Assembly: GCA_020634855.1 (NCBI GenBank)
Contig: JACKAU010000007.1
Span: 1-64,000 of the forward strand
Direction: 5' to 3'
Source: Anaerolineales bacterium
Lineage (GTDB): Bacteria > Chloroflexota > Anaerolineae > 4572-78 > J111
DNA: 64,000 nucleotides
Position 1 is the stretch's first letter, and each line of letters begins with the position of its first letter. Below the pieces are notes generated by a model. That model made no database searches. It was not told the DNA's origin and was given only the letters and a program-made list of their open reading frames with translations. Shown in pieces: positions 34,119 through 43,364 of this stretch. Both the position numbers and the translations under genes were made by a program.

Positions 34119-35054
34119 ATGACAAAAACGGTGGTGGGGATCGATGTGGGCAAGGGGCAGTTGGATGTGAGCCTCAATGGCCAAAAGCGCGTGCAGGAGT
34201 GGGCCAACGATGAAGCGGGCCAGGTCGAGGTCAGTGACTGGGTCGAGGCGCAGCGAGCCACGTTAGTAGTGGTGGAAGCATCGGGCGGATACGAGGCAGC
34301 GCTGGTGAGTGAGTTGGTGGCGCGCGGGCAAGAAGTGGCGGTGGTCAACCCGACCCGGGTGCGAGCCTTTGCCCGAGCCGAAGGGATTCTGGCCAAAACC
34401 GATAAGATTGATGCGCGGGTGATTGCCCGGTTTGGGCTGATGATGAACCCGGCGGCCCGAGCCCGGCGGGACGAGGCCCAAGTGGTCTTGAACGAACAAA
34501 TCAGCCGGCGGCGGCAATTGGTGCTGATGCAGACGGCCGAGAAAAATCGGCGCGACACGGCCAGTCCGGCGACGCGGGACCATATTGACCGCCATATTAA
34601 CTGGCTCCAAGCAGAGATTAAGGTGCTGGAGGAACAGATCAGCCAGGCCATCGAAGCCAACCCTACCTGGGCGGAAACGGCTAAACGGGTGGACAGCGTA
34701 CCCGGCATTGGCTTCATCACTGCCGCGACCCTGGTGGCTGACCTGCCCGAATTGGGCCAACTCAACCGCCAGAAAATTGCGGCCTTGGTCGGGGTTGCCC
34801 CGTTCAACCACGACAGCGGTAAACACCGGGGCAAACGCCGTATCTTTGGCGGTCGGACTGCGGTTCGCTCCGTTTTGTATATGGCTACTTTATCAGCCAT
34901 TCGCCATAATCCAGTCATTAAAGCCTTCTATAAACGCTTGTTGGCCAAAGGCAAAGTTAAAAAGGTTGCTCTCACGGCCTGCATGCGTAAATTGCTGGTT
35001 ATTCTTAATACGATGATCAAAACTGGTCAGGACTGGAACCCATCCATATCCTGA
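34119..35054 (+). CDS. IS110-family transposase (DEDD recombinase)
   Basis: 311 residues, typical length. The N-terminal RuvC-like DEDD domain shows IDVGKGQLDV (first Asp), VVEASGGYE (Glu) and KTDKIDARVIARF (Asp pair). After a coiled coil comes the C-terminal Tnp domain with VPGIGFITAATLVADLPELG and the serine-bearing GVAPFNHDSGKHRGKRRIFGGR segment. IS110 enzymes cut and join DNA at sites chosen by a bridge RNA. The frame looks intact. Confidence 0.93.
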   Translation: MTKTVVGIDVGKGQLDVSLNGQKRVQEWANDEAGQVEVSDWVEAQRATLVVVEASGGYEAALVSELVARGQEVAVVNPTRVRAFARAEGILAKTDKIDARVIARFGLMMNPAARARRDEAQVVLNEQISRRRQLVLMQTAEKNRRDTASPATRDHIDRHINWLQAEIKVLEEQISQAIEANPTWAETAKRVDSVPGIGFITAATLVADLPELGQLNRQKIAALVGVAPFNHDSGKHRGKRRIFGGRTAVRSVLYMATLSAIRHNPVIKAFYKRLLAKGKVKKVALTACMRKLLVILNTMIKTGQDWNPSIS

Positions 35055-35081
35055 CGACCATTTGACTTTTATCACAGTTGC

Positions 35082-35226
35082 TTCGCAGCGCATGCGAAGA
35101 AATCCCTCAGGTATAGCTATAAATGAACCATTCGCAGGGAAAATTTGAAGCGACAACATGAAATTTCCCCAGCCAAATCACTTTTCATTGTATTGCCACA
35201 GGGATTTCTCCGCCTTCGGCTGCGAA
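35082..35226. repeat. MITE-like element with terminal inverted repeats
   Basis: The arms share TTCGCAGC, then 8-9 variable bases, then AGAAATCCCT (35082-35107 and complement at 35200-35226). Inside, GGGAAAATTT and AAATTTCCCC form a further hairpin. No coding capacity. Probably a non-autonomous repeat; other copies in the genome would confirm it. Confidence 0.6.
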
Positions 35227-35261
35227 ATGACATGCTTTCAATCGCTTTATGAGCGGCGGTC

Positions 35262-36737
35262 TTACGACTGAATAAGCCGGTGGTAGAGATCGATCTGGGT
35301 TTCGAGAGCGATTTGATACTGCGTGTGGTAATCGCTGCGCGGAAGATAGGTTGCACCCAACGAGATAGGCTTTTCATCGGTCAAACCAAGCGCGTCGAGC
35401 GCCATCAAGGCTACGCCGCGACTGGTGGCCTCCGGCTCGGCCGAGGCGGTCAGGGGGCGGTTGAGGACATCGGCCATGATCTGCATCCAGGCCGGAGAGT
35501 TGAGCAGCCCACTGCCGCTGGCGATAATTTGATGATCGGGCGGTAAATGAGGCTGCATTTGGCGGTGAATTAAGGCAAAACGATAGGCGACGCCTTCCAA
35601 ACCGGCCCGCAGAATGTCAACGGGTTGGGTATCCAGCGTGAAATTAATGAGGCTGGCTCGGGCGTCGTCCTGCCAGCCGGGGGCCCGTTCTCCGGCCAAA
35701 AAGGGAAGAAAGGTTAAGCCGTGACCGGCTGGCGGCATATTGGCCAGGGTTGCCTCTAAGTCAGGGGGAAGTTTGAGGGTTTGGTTTAGCCAGGCAAAGA
35801 CATTGCCGCCCTCGGTCGTAGCGCCGCCCAGTAAGCCGTAGCGCCGGTTCAATCGGTACAGCCACAAGCCGGCCGGCACCGTATCCGGCGACCGATCGAC
35901 CAGCGTCCGCATCGCCCCCGTGGTGCCGATGGTCAGGGCCAAACGCTCTGGCGTGGTGCAGCCGCTGCCCACATTGGCCGCGGCCCCATCGCCTATGGCC
36001 GGAAACCACGGCACCGATTTAAGGGCCGGCCAGCGTTCGGCCCAGGCCGGCTTGAGGCCTTGCCGCGGTTGATCGACATCCGTCACTTTGGAAAACTGCT
36101 CGATTTTGACCGGCAGGTCCGCCAGCCATACTTCATCCCAGGCCAACGTGTGGCGATCAAGCAGGCCGCTCCACGAGGCGACCGAGTAACTGACGACCCG
36201 CTCGCCGAAGAACTGCCAAAACAGGTATTCGCCGATGGACAGCCAGTGGGCCACAGTCTGAAGCACCTCAGGTTGGGTGCGAGCCAGCCAGCGAAAACGA
36301 GCCGGCAGATAGGCGCTGTGGATGCGGCAACCGGTGCGATTGTGGACCGCTTCCAGATCGAATTCTTGGCGTAGGGCTTCGGCATCCGCCGCGCAGCGAC
36401 GATCGGCGAAGGTATAAATCGGCGTCAGCGGCCGTCCCGCCGAGTCGAGGCCCATAAAGTTCGTTACGAACGTATCGATACCCACCCCGCCGATAGCGTC
36501 GGCCAACGGCCCGGCTTGAGACAAGGCTTGATCAATCGCTCTGGTCACGCCGTCAAATAGAGCTGCAGGATCGAATTCAGCGCCGCCGTCGGCAGTCGTT
36601 TGCAATTGATTGGGGACTTGAGCCAGCACGTCTCCAACAGGTTTGGCCCAGCGGTCAAACAGCATGGCTCGGGTGGAAGAGGTGCCGATATCGAGCGTTA
36701 GGATAAATGGCGGTTCCGGGTGAGGGCGTGTGTTCAT
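35262..36737 (-). CDS. FGGY-family carbohydrate kinase
   Basis: 491 residues, normal for FGGY kinases, which phosphorylate pentoses, gluconate, glycerol or similar with ATP. The N-terminal nucleotide domain opens with LTLDIGTSSTRAMLFD, the substrate side with GVGIDTFVTNFMGLD, and the second domain with LTIGTTGAMRTL and an IASGSGLLNSPAWMQIMADVLNRP block. The closest resemblance by eye is to the gluconate kinase/xylulokinase branch, but the substrate is not settled. Its ATG is 3 bp from the stop of the gamma-glutamyltransferase gene. Confidence 0.85.
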   Translation of the reverse strand: MNTRPHPEPPFILTLDIGTSSTRAMLFDRWAKPVGDVLAQVPNQLQTTADGGAEFDPAALFDGVTRAIDQALSQAGPLADAIGGVGIDTFVTNFMGLDSAGRPLTPIYTFADRRCAADAEALRQEFDLEAVHNRTGCRIHSAYLPARFRWLARTQPEVLQTVAHWLSIGEYLFWQFFGERVVSYSVASWSGLLDRHTLAWDEVWLADLPVKIEQFSKVTDVDQPRQGLKPAWAERWPALKSVPWFPAIGDGAAANVGSGCTTPERLALTIGTTGAMRTLVDRSPDTVPAGLWLYRLNRRYGLLGGATTEGGNVFAWLNQTLKLPPDLEATLANMPPAGHGLTFLPFLAGERAPGWQDDARASLINFTLDTQPVDILRAGLEGVAYRFALIHRQMQPHLPPDHQIIASGSGLLNSPAWMQIMADVLNRPLTASAEPEATSRGVALMALDALGLTDEKPISLGATYLPRSDYHTQYQIALETQIDLYHRLIQS

Positions 36738-36740
36738 CAG

Positions 36741-38345
36741 CTACCACCCCACGGCGCAGCCGTCGCTACGCATATCACTGCCGGCCACATAAACCCCTTC
36801 GTCTAACCGCCAGATGATCTGGCCTCGACCAAAACCACCGCGCCGAATGGGCAGACTGATATGATGGCCGCGGCCCGTTAGACCTCGCACCACTTGCTCT
36901 GAGTTACCGTATTCCAGTTCGACATTTAAACCGCCGGTAAATCGCCAACGCGGCGCATCGAGTACAGCTTGCGGATTCAAACCATAATCAACTGTGCCGG
37001 TAATCACCTGGGTTTGTCCCTGTGGCTGCATAAACGCCCCCATCACGCCAAACGGGCCAACGGGCCGGCGGTCGCGGGTGAGAAAGGCGGGAATAATCGT
37101 ATGGTAGGGTCGCTTCCCCCCGACGGCTTCATTGGGATGACCCGGTTCCAGGCTAAAACAAGTCCCCCGATTTTGCAGCGAAATGCCGGTATCCGGCACC
37201 ACCACGCCACTGCCGAACCCCTGGTAATTCGATTGGATATAGCTGACCATCATCCCGTCGCTATCGACGGCGCAAAGATAAATGGTGCCACCTTCTGGGG
37301 GTCGGCCGGCTTCCGGCGCTTTGGCTTCGGGGCCAATAAGTGAACGGCGAGCCGCGATATAATCCGGATCGAGTAGCCCGGCGATCGGCACCGAGGCGTG
37401 GTCCGGATCGGCAATGTAACGCTCAGCATCGGCAAAGGCCAGCTTCATCGCTTCGATTTGCAGATGGATCGACTCTTCGCTGCCGTGGGGGAAAGAGGCC
37501 AGATCAAAGCCTTCCAGAAGCGCCAGAGCGATGAGCGCGGTCAAGCCCTGCCCGTTAGGGGGAATCTCCCAAATTTCATAGCCGTGATAACCGACGCCAA
37601 TCGGTTCAACCCACTGATTATGGTGCTCGGCCAGATCGGCGGCGGTGAGCAACCCGCCCGTTTGGGCGGCAAAGTCGATGATCTTTTCGGCAATTTCGCC
37701 TTCATAGAAATCGCGGATGCCCCGATCGGCCAGCGTCTGTAAGGTTTTAGCATGACCGGGACTCATCCACCGTTGGCCGGCCTGAGGCGTTTGACCGCCG
37801 GGCGCAAAAGTTGAGGCCCAGCCCGACACCGCCGGATCGCGGAGGGGTAAGAACCGGTCGGCGGCCAAGGCCCAATACTCGGCGACGATGGGTGACACCG
37901 GAAAACCATCTCGGGCATAGGTAATGACCGGAGCTAGTACCCGGCTCAGTTCGAGCCGGCCAAAGCGTCGATTAAGATCATCCCAGGCAGCGGGTGCGCC
38001 GGGAACGGTAACCGGCAGCCAGCCATTGCTGGGAAAAATCGTATGGCCCTGCGCCCGGACAGCATCGGCATTTAGGGCTTGGGGTGCGCGACCGGAGGCG
38101 TTGAGGCCATGCAGGGTGGCGCCATCCCAAATCAGGGCAAAAGCATCGCTGCCGATGCCGTTAGAAGTGGGTTCAAGTACGGTCAGCGCAGCCGCGGCGG
38201 CCACCGCCGCATCGACAGCGTTGCCGCCGTTTTGCAGCATTTGCAGCCCGGCTTGAGCGGCCAGCGGTTGGCTGGTCGCCACCAGACCGTTACAGGCCAT
38301 TACCGGCATCCGTTGCGACGGGAAAGGGTACTGTTGAAAATTCAT
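36741..38345 (-). CDS. ggt: Gamma-glutamyltransferase family protein
   Basis: 534 residues. The N-terminal GNAVDAAVAAAAALTVLEPTSNGIG block is the family signature. The precursor self-cleaves before a catalytic Thr, which lies in GGTIYLCAVDSDG at about residue 352, followed by IQSNYQGFGSGVVVPDTG. It hydrolyses or transfers the gamma-glutamyl group of glutathione-type substrates or related N-acyl compounds. No clear signal peptide is visible at the start, unlike secreted E. coli Ggt, so it resembles the YwrD-type cytosolic forms. Confidence 0.87.
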   Translation of the reverse strand: MNFQQYPFPSQRMPVMACNGLVATSQPLAAQAGLQMLQNGGNAVDAAVAAAAALTVLEPTSNGIGSDAFALIWDGATLHGLNASGRAPQALNADAVRAQGHTIFPSNGWLPVTVPGAPAAWDDLNRRFGRLELSRVLAPVITYARDGFPVSPIVAEYWALAADRFLPLRDPAVSGWASTFAPGGQTPQAGQRWMSPGHAKTLQTLADRGIRDFYEGEIAEKIIDFAAQTGGLLTAADLAEHHNQWVEPIGVGYHGYEIWEIPPNGQGLTALIALALLEGFDLASFPHGSEESIHLQIEAMKLAFADAERYIADPDHASVPIAGLLDPDYIAARRSLIGPEAKAPEAGRPPEGGTIYLCAVDSDGMMVSYIQSNYQGFGSGVVVPDTGISLQNRGTCFSLEPGHPNEAVGGKRPYHTIIPAFLTRDRRPVGPFGVMGAFMQPQGQTQVITGTVDYGLNPQAVLDAPRWRFTGGLNVELEYGNSEQVVRGLTGRGHHISLPIRRGGFGRGQIIWRLDEGVYVAGSDMRSDGCAVGW

Positions 38346-38366
38346 AGATGTAAACCTATGGAACGA

Positions 38367-40361
38367 TTAATGAACCCAGATCGGGTCCCAGTCGTTGAAG
38401 GGATTGTCAGACAGGCTGGTAATCTCTCGGGTAGCTAGATCAACCACAAAAATTTGCCGATTGTTGGCAAAGCCCATATCGGACCAAAAGGCGATGCGGC
38501 TGCCATCGGGTGACCAAGTGGGGTGTTTGTCAAAATCGCTGGTATTTTCAGTTAAACGAATTTTGGAACTGCCATCTAAGTTGAGAACGTAAATGTCGCC
38601 GTTGCCCGTTTCTTCTGAAACATAGGCAATGCGATTATCGACCGGCGACCAGGCGGCGTCATATTCCGGCTGGCCGGTGCTGGTTACCCGCAGTTCGCGG
38701 CTATCCGGCCGAACCCACCATAAATCGTATTGACCTTCACCGCGAACGACAATTCGATTCTGTCCATCTGATGAAACGGGCAGCAGTTGCTCATACTGGG
38801 TATAAAGATCCCACTCGCTGCGATCTAACGGCGCCTGGTTACGTCCATCGCTATCCATTTGATACAGTTCGGTCCGCCCGCTGCGATCGGTTTTGAACAG
38901 AATTTTGCCGGTCAAGCCTTCGGGAGTCGGGGTCGGGGTTAGCGTGGGGGTGAGTGTACTGGTGGGAGTAGCAGAAGGCGTGGCGGTGGTTGTATCCGTA
39001 GCCGTCGGGGTATCAGTTGGAACTGGAGAGGGGGTATCGGTCGGAATCGGGATTGGCGTGTCGGAGGGGAGATCGGTTGGGGTGTCGGTCGGCGGTAGCG
39101 GTGTAGCTGTCGCTGTTGGTGATGCGGTTGGCGTATCGGTAATCTCCTGAACCGGCTCAATTGTCTCAGGTATGATGATGGCATTAGCCAATTCTGATGG
39201 AGTTGGAGGCGAAGTCGATGTGGGTGTGGGCGGTGTGCCGCCCATCATATTATATAATAGTAAGGCCAAGGCCCCAATCACAATGCCGCCGAGGCCGACA
39301 AAAGCCATAGGCAACCAATGAGTAGAAGATTTCTCTTCTTTCGGTCGGGCAGCCAATTGTTCACTTGTAGCTACATCGGGCGGTCGATCAGCCACGGGCG
39401 AAACCGAACGTACGTCCGGCAGGGTGATATTTTTTACCTCAGACGCCGGGGGAACGCCCGGCGGCAGTATTGGCCCCGGCATAGCGGCCGAGGCTCCCAC
39501 TGAGGTTGGCACCCCATTACTCCAAGCAGCCTGTAAAGCTAAGGCCATATCACCGGCCGAAATAAAACGATCGGATGGATCTTTGGACAGGGCGCGGAGA
39601 ATGACGTCTTCGACACTATGCTCCAGATCGGGGTTGATACTTCTGGGTGAGGGTGGCAGGTCGCTGACGTGTTTGAGGGCCACGCTCAGGGGCGACTCGT
39701 CATCGAACGGCAGTTGCCCGGTGGTTAGCTCAAACAGAATGACGCCCAACGAGTAGACATCGCTGGCGGGAACAGCGGCGGCTGACGAAATGGCCTGCTC
39801 CGGCGCAACGTAATGAGGCGTACCAAAGGTGTTCCCCAGCGTGGCCTGGCTGGCGTGCGCCGGCAGCATAACCAGGCCAAAATCGGTCAAAATCGATTGG
39901 CCCCGGCGGTTGATCATAATATTGGAAGGCTTGACGTCGCGATGGATAACGCCCTGTTCATGAGCGTAATCTAACGCCGCCGCCACATCTTTGATAATTC
40001 GAATAACCTGGTCTTTGGCCAACAGTTCCTGATCGGCCTTCAGTTGGCGCAGCCGAACCGCCAAATCGCTGCCTTCGATAAACTCCATCGCCATAAAATA
40101 GCCGCTGGCATGCTTGCCGAAATCGTAAATCTGGACGATGTTAGGGTGGCGCAAGCTGGCAATGGCTTGAGCCTCGCGCCGAAAGCGTTCGGTAAATTCC
40201 GGGTCTTCTTGTAGCCCCCAGTTGATCACCTTGATGGCGGCATAGCGATTCAACTCGGTGTGAAACCCACGGTAGATGCGGGCCATCCCGCCTTCGCCAA
40301 TGGCTTCAATAACTTCGTAAGCGCCAAGCCGAGTGCCGATCAGCGGATCGCTCTGGCTCAT
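38367..40361 (-). CDS. Membrane Ser/Thr kinase with extracellular PD40 propeller
   Basis: 664 residues. Kinase domain (1-270): GEGGMARIYRG, AAIKVI, HRDVKPSNIM and LTDFGLV, all catalytic residues present (an RD kinase, unlike the one at 324). A membrane helix spans about 345-370. A long Thr/Pro/Ser-rich stalk (about 375-500) follows, then TolB-like PD40 repeats with AAWSPVDNRIAYVS and PTWSPDGSRIAFWS. The stalk is low-complexity in DNA as well. Signals from the cell surface are likely passed to cytosolic targets. Its start overlaps the end of the large unknown gene by 4 bases, so the two are co-translated. Confidence 0.9.
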   Translation of the reverse strand: MSQSDPLIGTRLGAYEVIEAIGEGGMARIYRGFHTELNRYAAIKVINWGLQEDPEFTERFRREAQAIASLRHPNIVQIYDFGKHASGYFMAMEFIEGSDLAVRLRQLKADQELLAKDQVIRIIKDVAAALDYAHEQGVIHRDVKPSNIMINRRGQSILTDFGLVMLPAHASQATLGNTFGTPHYVAPEQAISSAAAVPASDVYSLGVILFELTTGQLPFDDESPLSVALKHVSDLPPSPRSINPDLEHSVEDVILRALSKDPSDRFISAGDMALALQAAWSNGVPTSVGASAAMPGPILPPGVPPASEVKNITLPDVRSVSPVADRPPDVATSEQLAARPKEEKSSTHWLPMAFVGLGGIVIGALALLLYNMMGGTPPTPTSTSPPTPSELANAIIIPETIEPVQEITDTPTASPTATATPLPPTDTPTDLPSDTPIPIPTDTPSPVPTDTPTATDTTTATPSATPTSTLTPTLTPTPTPEGLTGKILFKTDRSGRTELYQMDSDGRNQAPLDRSEWDLYTQYEQLLPVSSDGQNRIVVRGEGQYDLWWVRPDSRELRVTSTGQPEYDAAWSPVDNRIAYVSEETGNGDIYVLNLDGSSKIRLTENTSDFDKHPTWSPDGSRIAFWSDMGFANNRQIFVVDLATREITSLSDNPFNDWDPIWVH

Positions 40362-43006
40362 GCGGCCACCTCCTCGACGCTGTGGGTCGCGTTGGCATTT
40401 AGAATATCGAGCAGCCGTTGAACAAATTGGTTAAAGCCCGAAGCGAAGGCGTCCAGGTAATCCTGAACTATCAATTCAGCTAAATCTGGGCGGTTGATCG
40501 ACCGCAAGGCAGCTACGTGGGGCCGGAAATCTCGCAGTGAAAGATGCATAACGTCATTGTCATCGGTCAAGACGCCCCAAACCAGCGCCTTATTATAATT
40601 ATCGTCTTTGGCGCTTATAAAACGCGAAATCGACGAACTTCGGGCCACCCGACCGCCGTTAGAGAAGACTTCTTCACCTTTTAGCACCTCATTCAAAATA
40701 TCAACCCGCTGCGGAATTTCATCCAGCAGCTTTAAGAGTGAATTGGGTAAGTGAGCCAGCAACTTCATCATCGCGGTACTGGTACTACCTCCTTCAAGCG
40801 CAACCCGTTTATAGGCCCGCATGATTTGACCAAAGTAATTGAGTTGGGCCAACAGCGCTCGCCGCGCGGCGGAAAAATCAGCCCAATTTTTCTGGGTTTT
40901 GTCGCGATAGTACCGCTCCAACGTGTCAGACGCCTCCTGATAATGGCCCCAGAGTTCGGTAAAAGGGTTGCGAAACGTGGTCGGATACAAGCGTTCCTGA
41001 GGCCGAGCCGACATGGCATCCATCGGGATAACAATCGACGGGTTGTTTTGCTGCGCTTTGGCTAATGCAGTATGGATTAACTCGTGCGCTTCGTGGGTCT
41101 CGGGTTTATTTTGCATATTTAATTCAAATAACGCATCTTCCAACCCCGGTGACGGCCGGTAGTCAAGTCCAAATGCGCATCGATATAGCACCAAAACATC
41201 GTTGACGGTGAGTTTCAGGTCCGGATGGCGTTTGGGCAGTACCTTACGCAGCATATCTAACGTTTTCATATCGACAATGTCGTTTTCCGCCGAAACTTCC
41301 ACGGTTGCCACTTTATTGAATTCATTTAGAGCCAACTCCGGTTTGAAGTTAAGAAAGTACGGCGGGTCGCTGACCGGCTTTGGCTGTGGCAGGCTGCTAA
41401 AATACGCCGCCCAAGAGACCGCTTCCCCGGTTAAGATTTCAGAGACAGCCATCCCCCATAATCCATCAAAAAAAATGTGTGACTGATCAAAAACCATTGA
41501 CTCCGGCGTCCTGAAAATAGTCAAGGCATGATCGCCGATGCCCCGCTTATGCTGGCGAATATGAGCTAGCGGCTGGTTTCTGGCCTGCTCATCCCAATTA
41601 ATCAGTACCGGGGCATATTTGATGGCCTGAATCTCCTGTCGAGCCGTTTCATTCGACAGGGCTTTACGGGCCTGCTCCTGTTCCACCCGACGAATCGAAA
41701 CCAACTGGTCGTCAAGTCCACCAGCCGCTACCGCCTCGGCCGAGTCGGCGTGCTCAAAAATAGCCGCAATCTGGCGACGAATCGCCTGAAACGAGGCCGG
41801 GCGTAAATACCCAATCAATTGCTTAGTATCCTTTTGAAAAACCTGACCTGACCGACTAACGTCTAACGCATGCCCTTCAAGATCATACAAACTGCCGTTG
41901 TAATCCAACTGAAGGGGGTAGAATTTACTATCCGGTAATTGGGATTCAAACAGAACAGGTCGCCCGATTTGGTCTGAGTGATAGGCGGGCATCAGATAGT
42001 ACCGATTTTTTAGTATAATACCGACTCGCGCTTGCCACAAAGGTATGGCTCGTTTATTCTCACGATATTTGTCCGGCTCCAGCGTGGCCAAAATACTCAA
42101 CTGCTGCTGATAGACCGCCAGTTCGGCTAACGCCCGTTGATCATAAACCGCCTGAAGTCGCTGTTGTTGAGCCTCCGGTAACAGCCTAAGCCGGCTCTGA
42201 AAAAAGTTATCGAACCGACGCCGGCGGTATTGGGCAAAATTTTCATCGGGCTGCGCATCGTGACCGCGACGGTAGGGACGCTGAGCCGCCCAGGCTTGCG
42301 GTATACGTTTAAACGAGATTTTATGCCCCAGATTGGCTTCGGCCACCGCTTCGTCAATTAAGTAGAGCAGCACGCGCTCTCGCCATTCATTAAAAAGCCA
42401 CTCGTCGAACTGAAAATAAGCCTGGCTGACCGCACAAACCCAGGCAGCCAGTTGGTCAACCTCCGAAAGATTGAGATTATAATTCTTAAGCGCTTGGTGA
42501 AACCCTAACGTTTCATTGGTATGGTGAGCGCTGTCCTCGCGTAAGGCGAATTCCAAATAGAACTGCCACAACCCTTCCGGAAACGCGCTTTCCGGATCTT
42601 TACCGGTCAGTATTAATAATTTTTGATAAGCCGCCAGCACCGCCGCCGGACCGATGAACAGCGTCCCGTAAATTGTACTGGGTAGGATGTGACGCGGCAG
42701 CATATCTAACCCGCGCATCAAGGCGCTCACATCAGATTTAGCGCGATCACGGGGCAAAGTCCGATCACGTAATCTGATCAACCCGCCCATAACCAGACCC
42801 ACAATATTTCCGGCGGGAACCACAGCCGAAACTTCTTCTTGAAGAGCTTCGACCTCGGCAATGGAGCGGTTAGAAAAGTAAGTCAGTTGAGCGGGTGAGA
42901 TGACATCGGCCATAGAGGCCAGGGTTTGTTCAATGGCTTTACGGCGCGCTGCAGAATCAGCGCTTTCTTCTCGGGTCGTTGATGGGGTTGTAGGCGATGT
43001 AGCCAT
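40358..43006 (-). CDS. Large protein of unknown function, operon with a Ser/Thr kinase
   Basis: 882 residues from ATG 43006 (GGAG 8 bases upstream; an in-frame GTG at 43015 is a poorer start). Not recognised. No signal peptide; one mildly hydrophobic segment near residue 125. Near residue 510 lies SHIFFDG, resembling the HHxxxDG active-site motif of CoA-dependent acyltransferases and carnitine acyltransferases but lacking the first His. Another conserved-looking stretch near 155-170 is EFALREDSAHHTNE, rich in Glu and His as in di-metal sites. It precedes and overlaps a kinase gene (ATGA), so it may be a substrate or effector. The upstream region has a strong palindrome. Confidence 0.6.
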   Translation of the reverse strand: MATSPTTPSTTREESADSAARRKAIEQTLASMADVISPAQLTYFSNRSIAEVEALQEEVSAVVPAGNIVGLVMGGLIRLRDRTLPRDRAKSDVSALMRGLDMLPRHILPSTIYGTLFIGPAAVLAAYQKLLILTGKDPESAFPEGLWQFYLEFALREDSAHHTNETLGFHQALKNYNLNLSEVDQLAAWVCAVSQAYFQFDEWLFNEWRERVLLYLIDEAVAEANLGHKISFKRIPQAWAAQRPYRRGHDAQPDENFAQYRRRRFDNFFQSRLRLLPEAQQQRLQAVYDQRALAELAVYQQQLSILATLEPDKYRENKRAIPLWQARVGIILKNRYYLMPAYHSDQIGRPVLFESQLPDSKFYPLQLDYNGSLYDLEGHALDVSRSGQVFQKDTKQLIGYLRPASFQAIRRQIAAIFEHADSAEAVAAGGLDDQLVSIRRVEQEQARKALSNETARQEIQAIKYAPVLINWDEQARNQPLAHIRQHKRGIGDHALTIFRTPESMVFDQSHIFFDGLWGMAVSEILTGEAVSWAAYFSSLPQPKPVSDPPYFLNFKPELALNEFNKVATVEVSAENDIVDMKTLDMLRKVLPKRHPDLKLTVNDVLVLYRCAFGLDYRPSPGLEDALFELNMQNKPETHEAHELIHTALAKAQQNNPSIVIPMDAMSARPQERLYPTTFRNPFTELWGHYQEASDTLERYYRDKTQKNWADFSAARRALLAQLNYFGQIMRAYKRVALEGGSTSTAMMKLLAHLPNSLLKLLDEIPQRVDILNEVLKGEEVFSNGGRVARSSSISRFISAKDDNYNKALVWGVLTDDNDVMHLSLRDFRPHVAALRSINRPDLAELIVQDYLDAFASGFNQFVQRLLDILNANATHSVEEVAA

Positions 43007-43272
43007 AGCTTTCACTCCAACCTGCTATGATTTTGATGTTAAGCGAGTCGTTCTGGGCAGGTGGCTCCAGAAAATTATATCATACGGCAAGCCGTTCAAT
43101 CAACCGGATGTAACCTTTTAAGGGCCTTTAGTTTTTAAGATAAAAAATGGGCTAATCAAGCGACAGCCCGAAGAACCTACTTAAAAGTGTTAATAGTATA
43201 CGTTTATCCCCAACTTTTGACAATTAAAATGAAAATCACGCATAAATTTAGGGGTTCGATGAACTTCATTTC

Positions 43273-43290
43273 TTTCAGTATTTACTGAAA
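43273..43290. promoter_or_regulatory. Perfect 18-bp palindrome in the divergent region
   Basis: TTTCAGTA-TT-TACTGAAA. It lies between the divergent large-protein gene and the TetR gene, 14 bp before the TetR -35 box, and is a likely operator. Confidence 0.6.
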
Positions 43291-43303
43291 CCAGATCGAT
43301 TTA

Positions 43304-43332
43304 TTGACAAAAATAAAAATTCGTGCTATTTT
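43304..43332 (+). promoter_or_regulatory. Promoter of tetR-men operon
   Basis: TTGACA, 17-bp spacer, TATTTT. An imperfect dyad GACTGAC-tg-GTCGGTT just downstream (43341-43356) covers the expected start of transcription, typical for a TetR operator. Confidence 0.6.
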
Positions 43333-43364
43333 TCACTTTAGACTGACTGGTCGGTTTATTGATA

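Larger units (their letters stand above)
33940..35070 (+). mobile_element. IS110-family insertion sequence
   Basis: One transposase gene with a left non-coding end of over 150 bases and a short right end, as in IS110-group elements. These lack long terminal inverted repeats and recombine through a bridge RNA. The ends given are approximate because cores are only 2 bases and no undisrupted site is available for comparison. Inserted between the M50-Lon gene and a MITE-like repeat. Confidence 0.7.

Noticed and set aside
33836..34918. A 360-residue minus-strand frame over the IS110 element
   Set aside because: It lies opposite an intact, well-recognised transposase and shows no family pattern.
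38890..39190. Low-complexity repeat near 39 kb
   Set aside because: It encodes the Thr/Pro stalk of the PD40 kinase and needs no separate entry.
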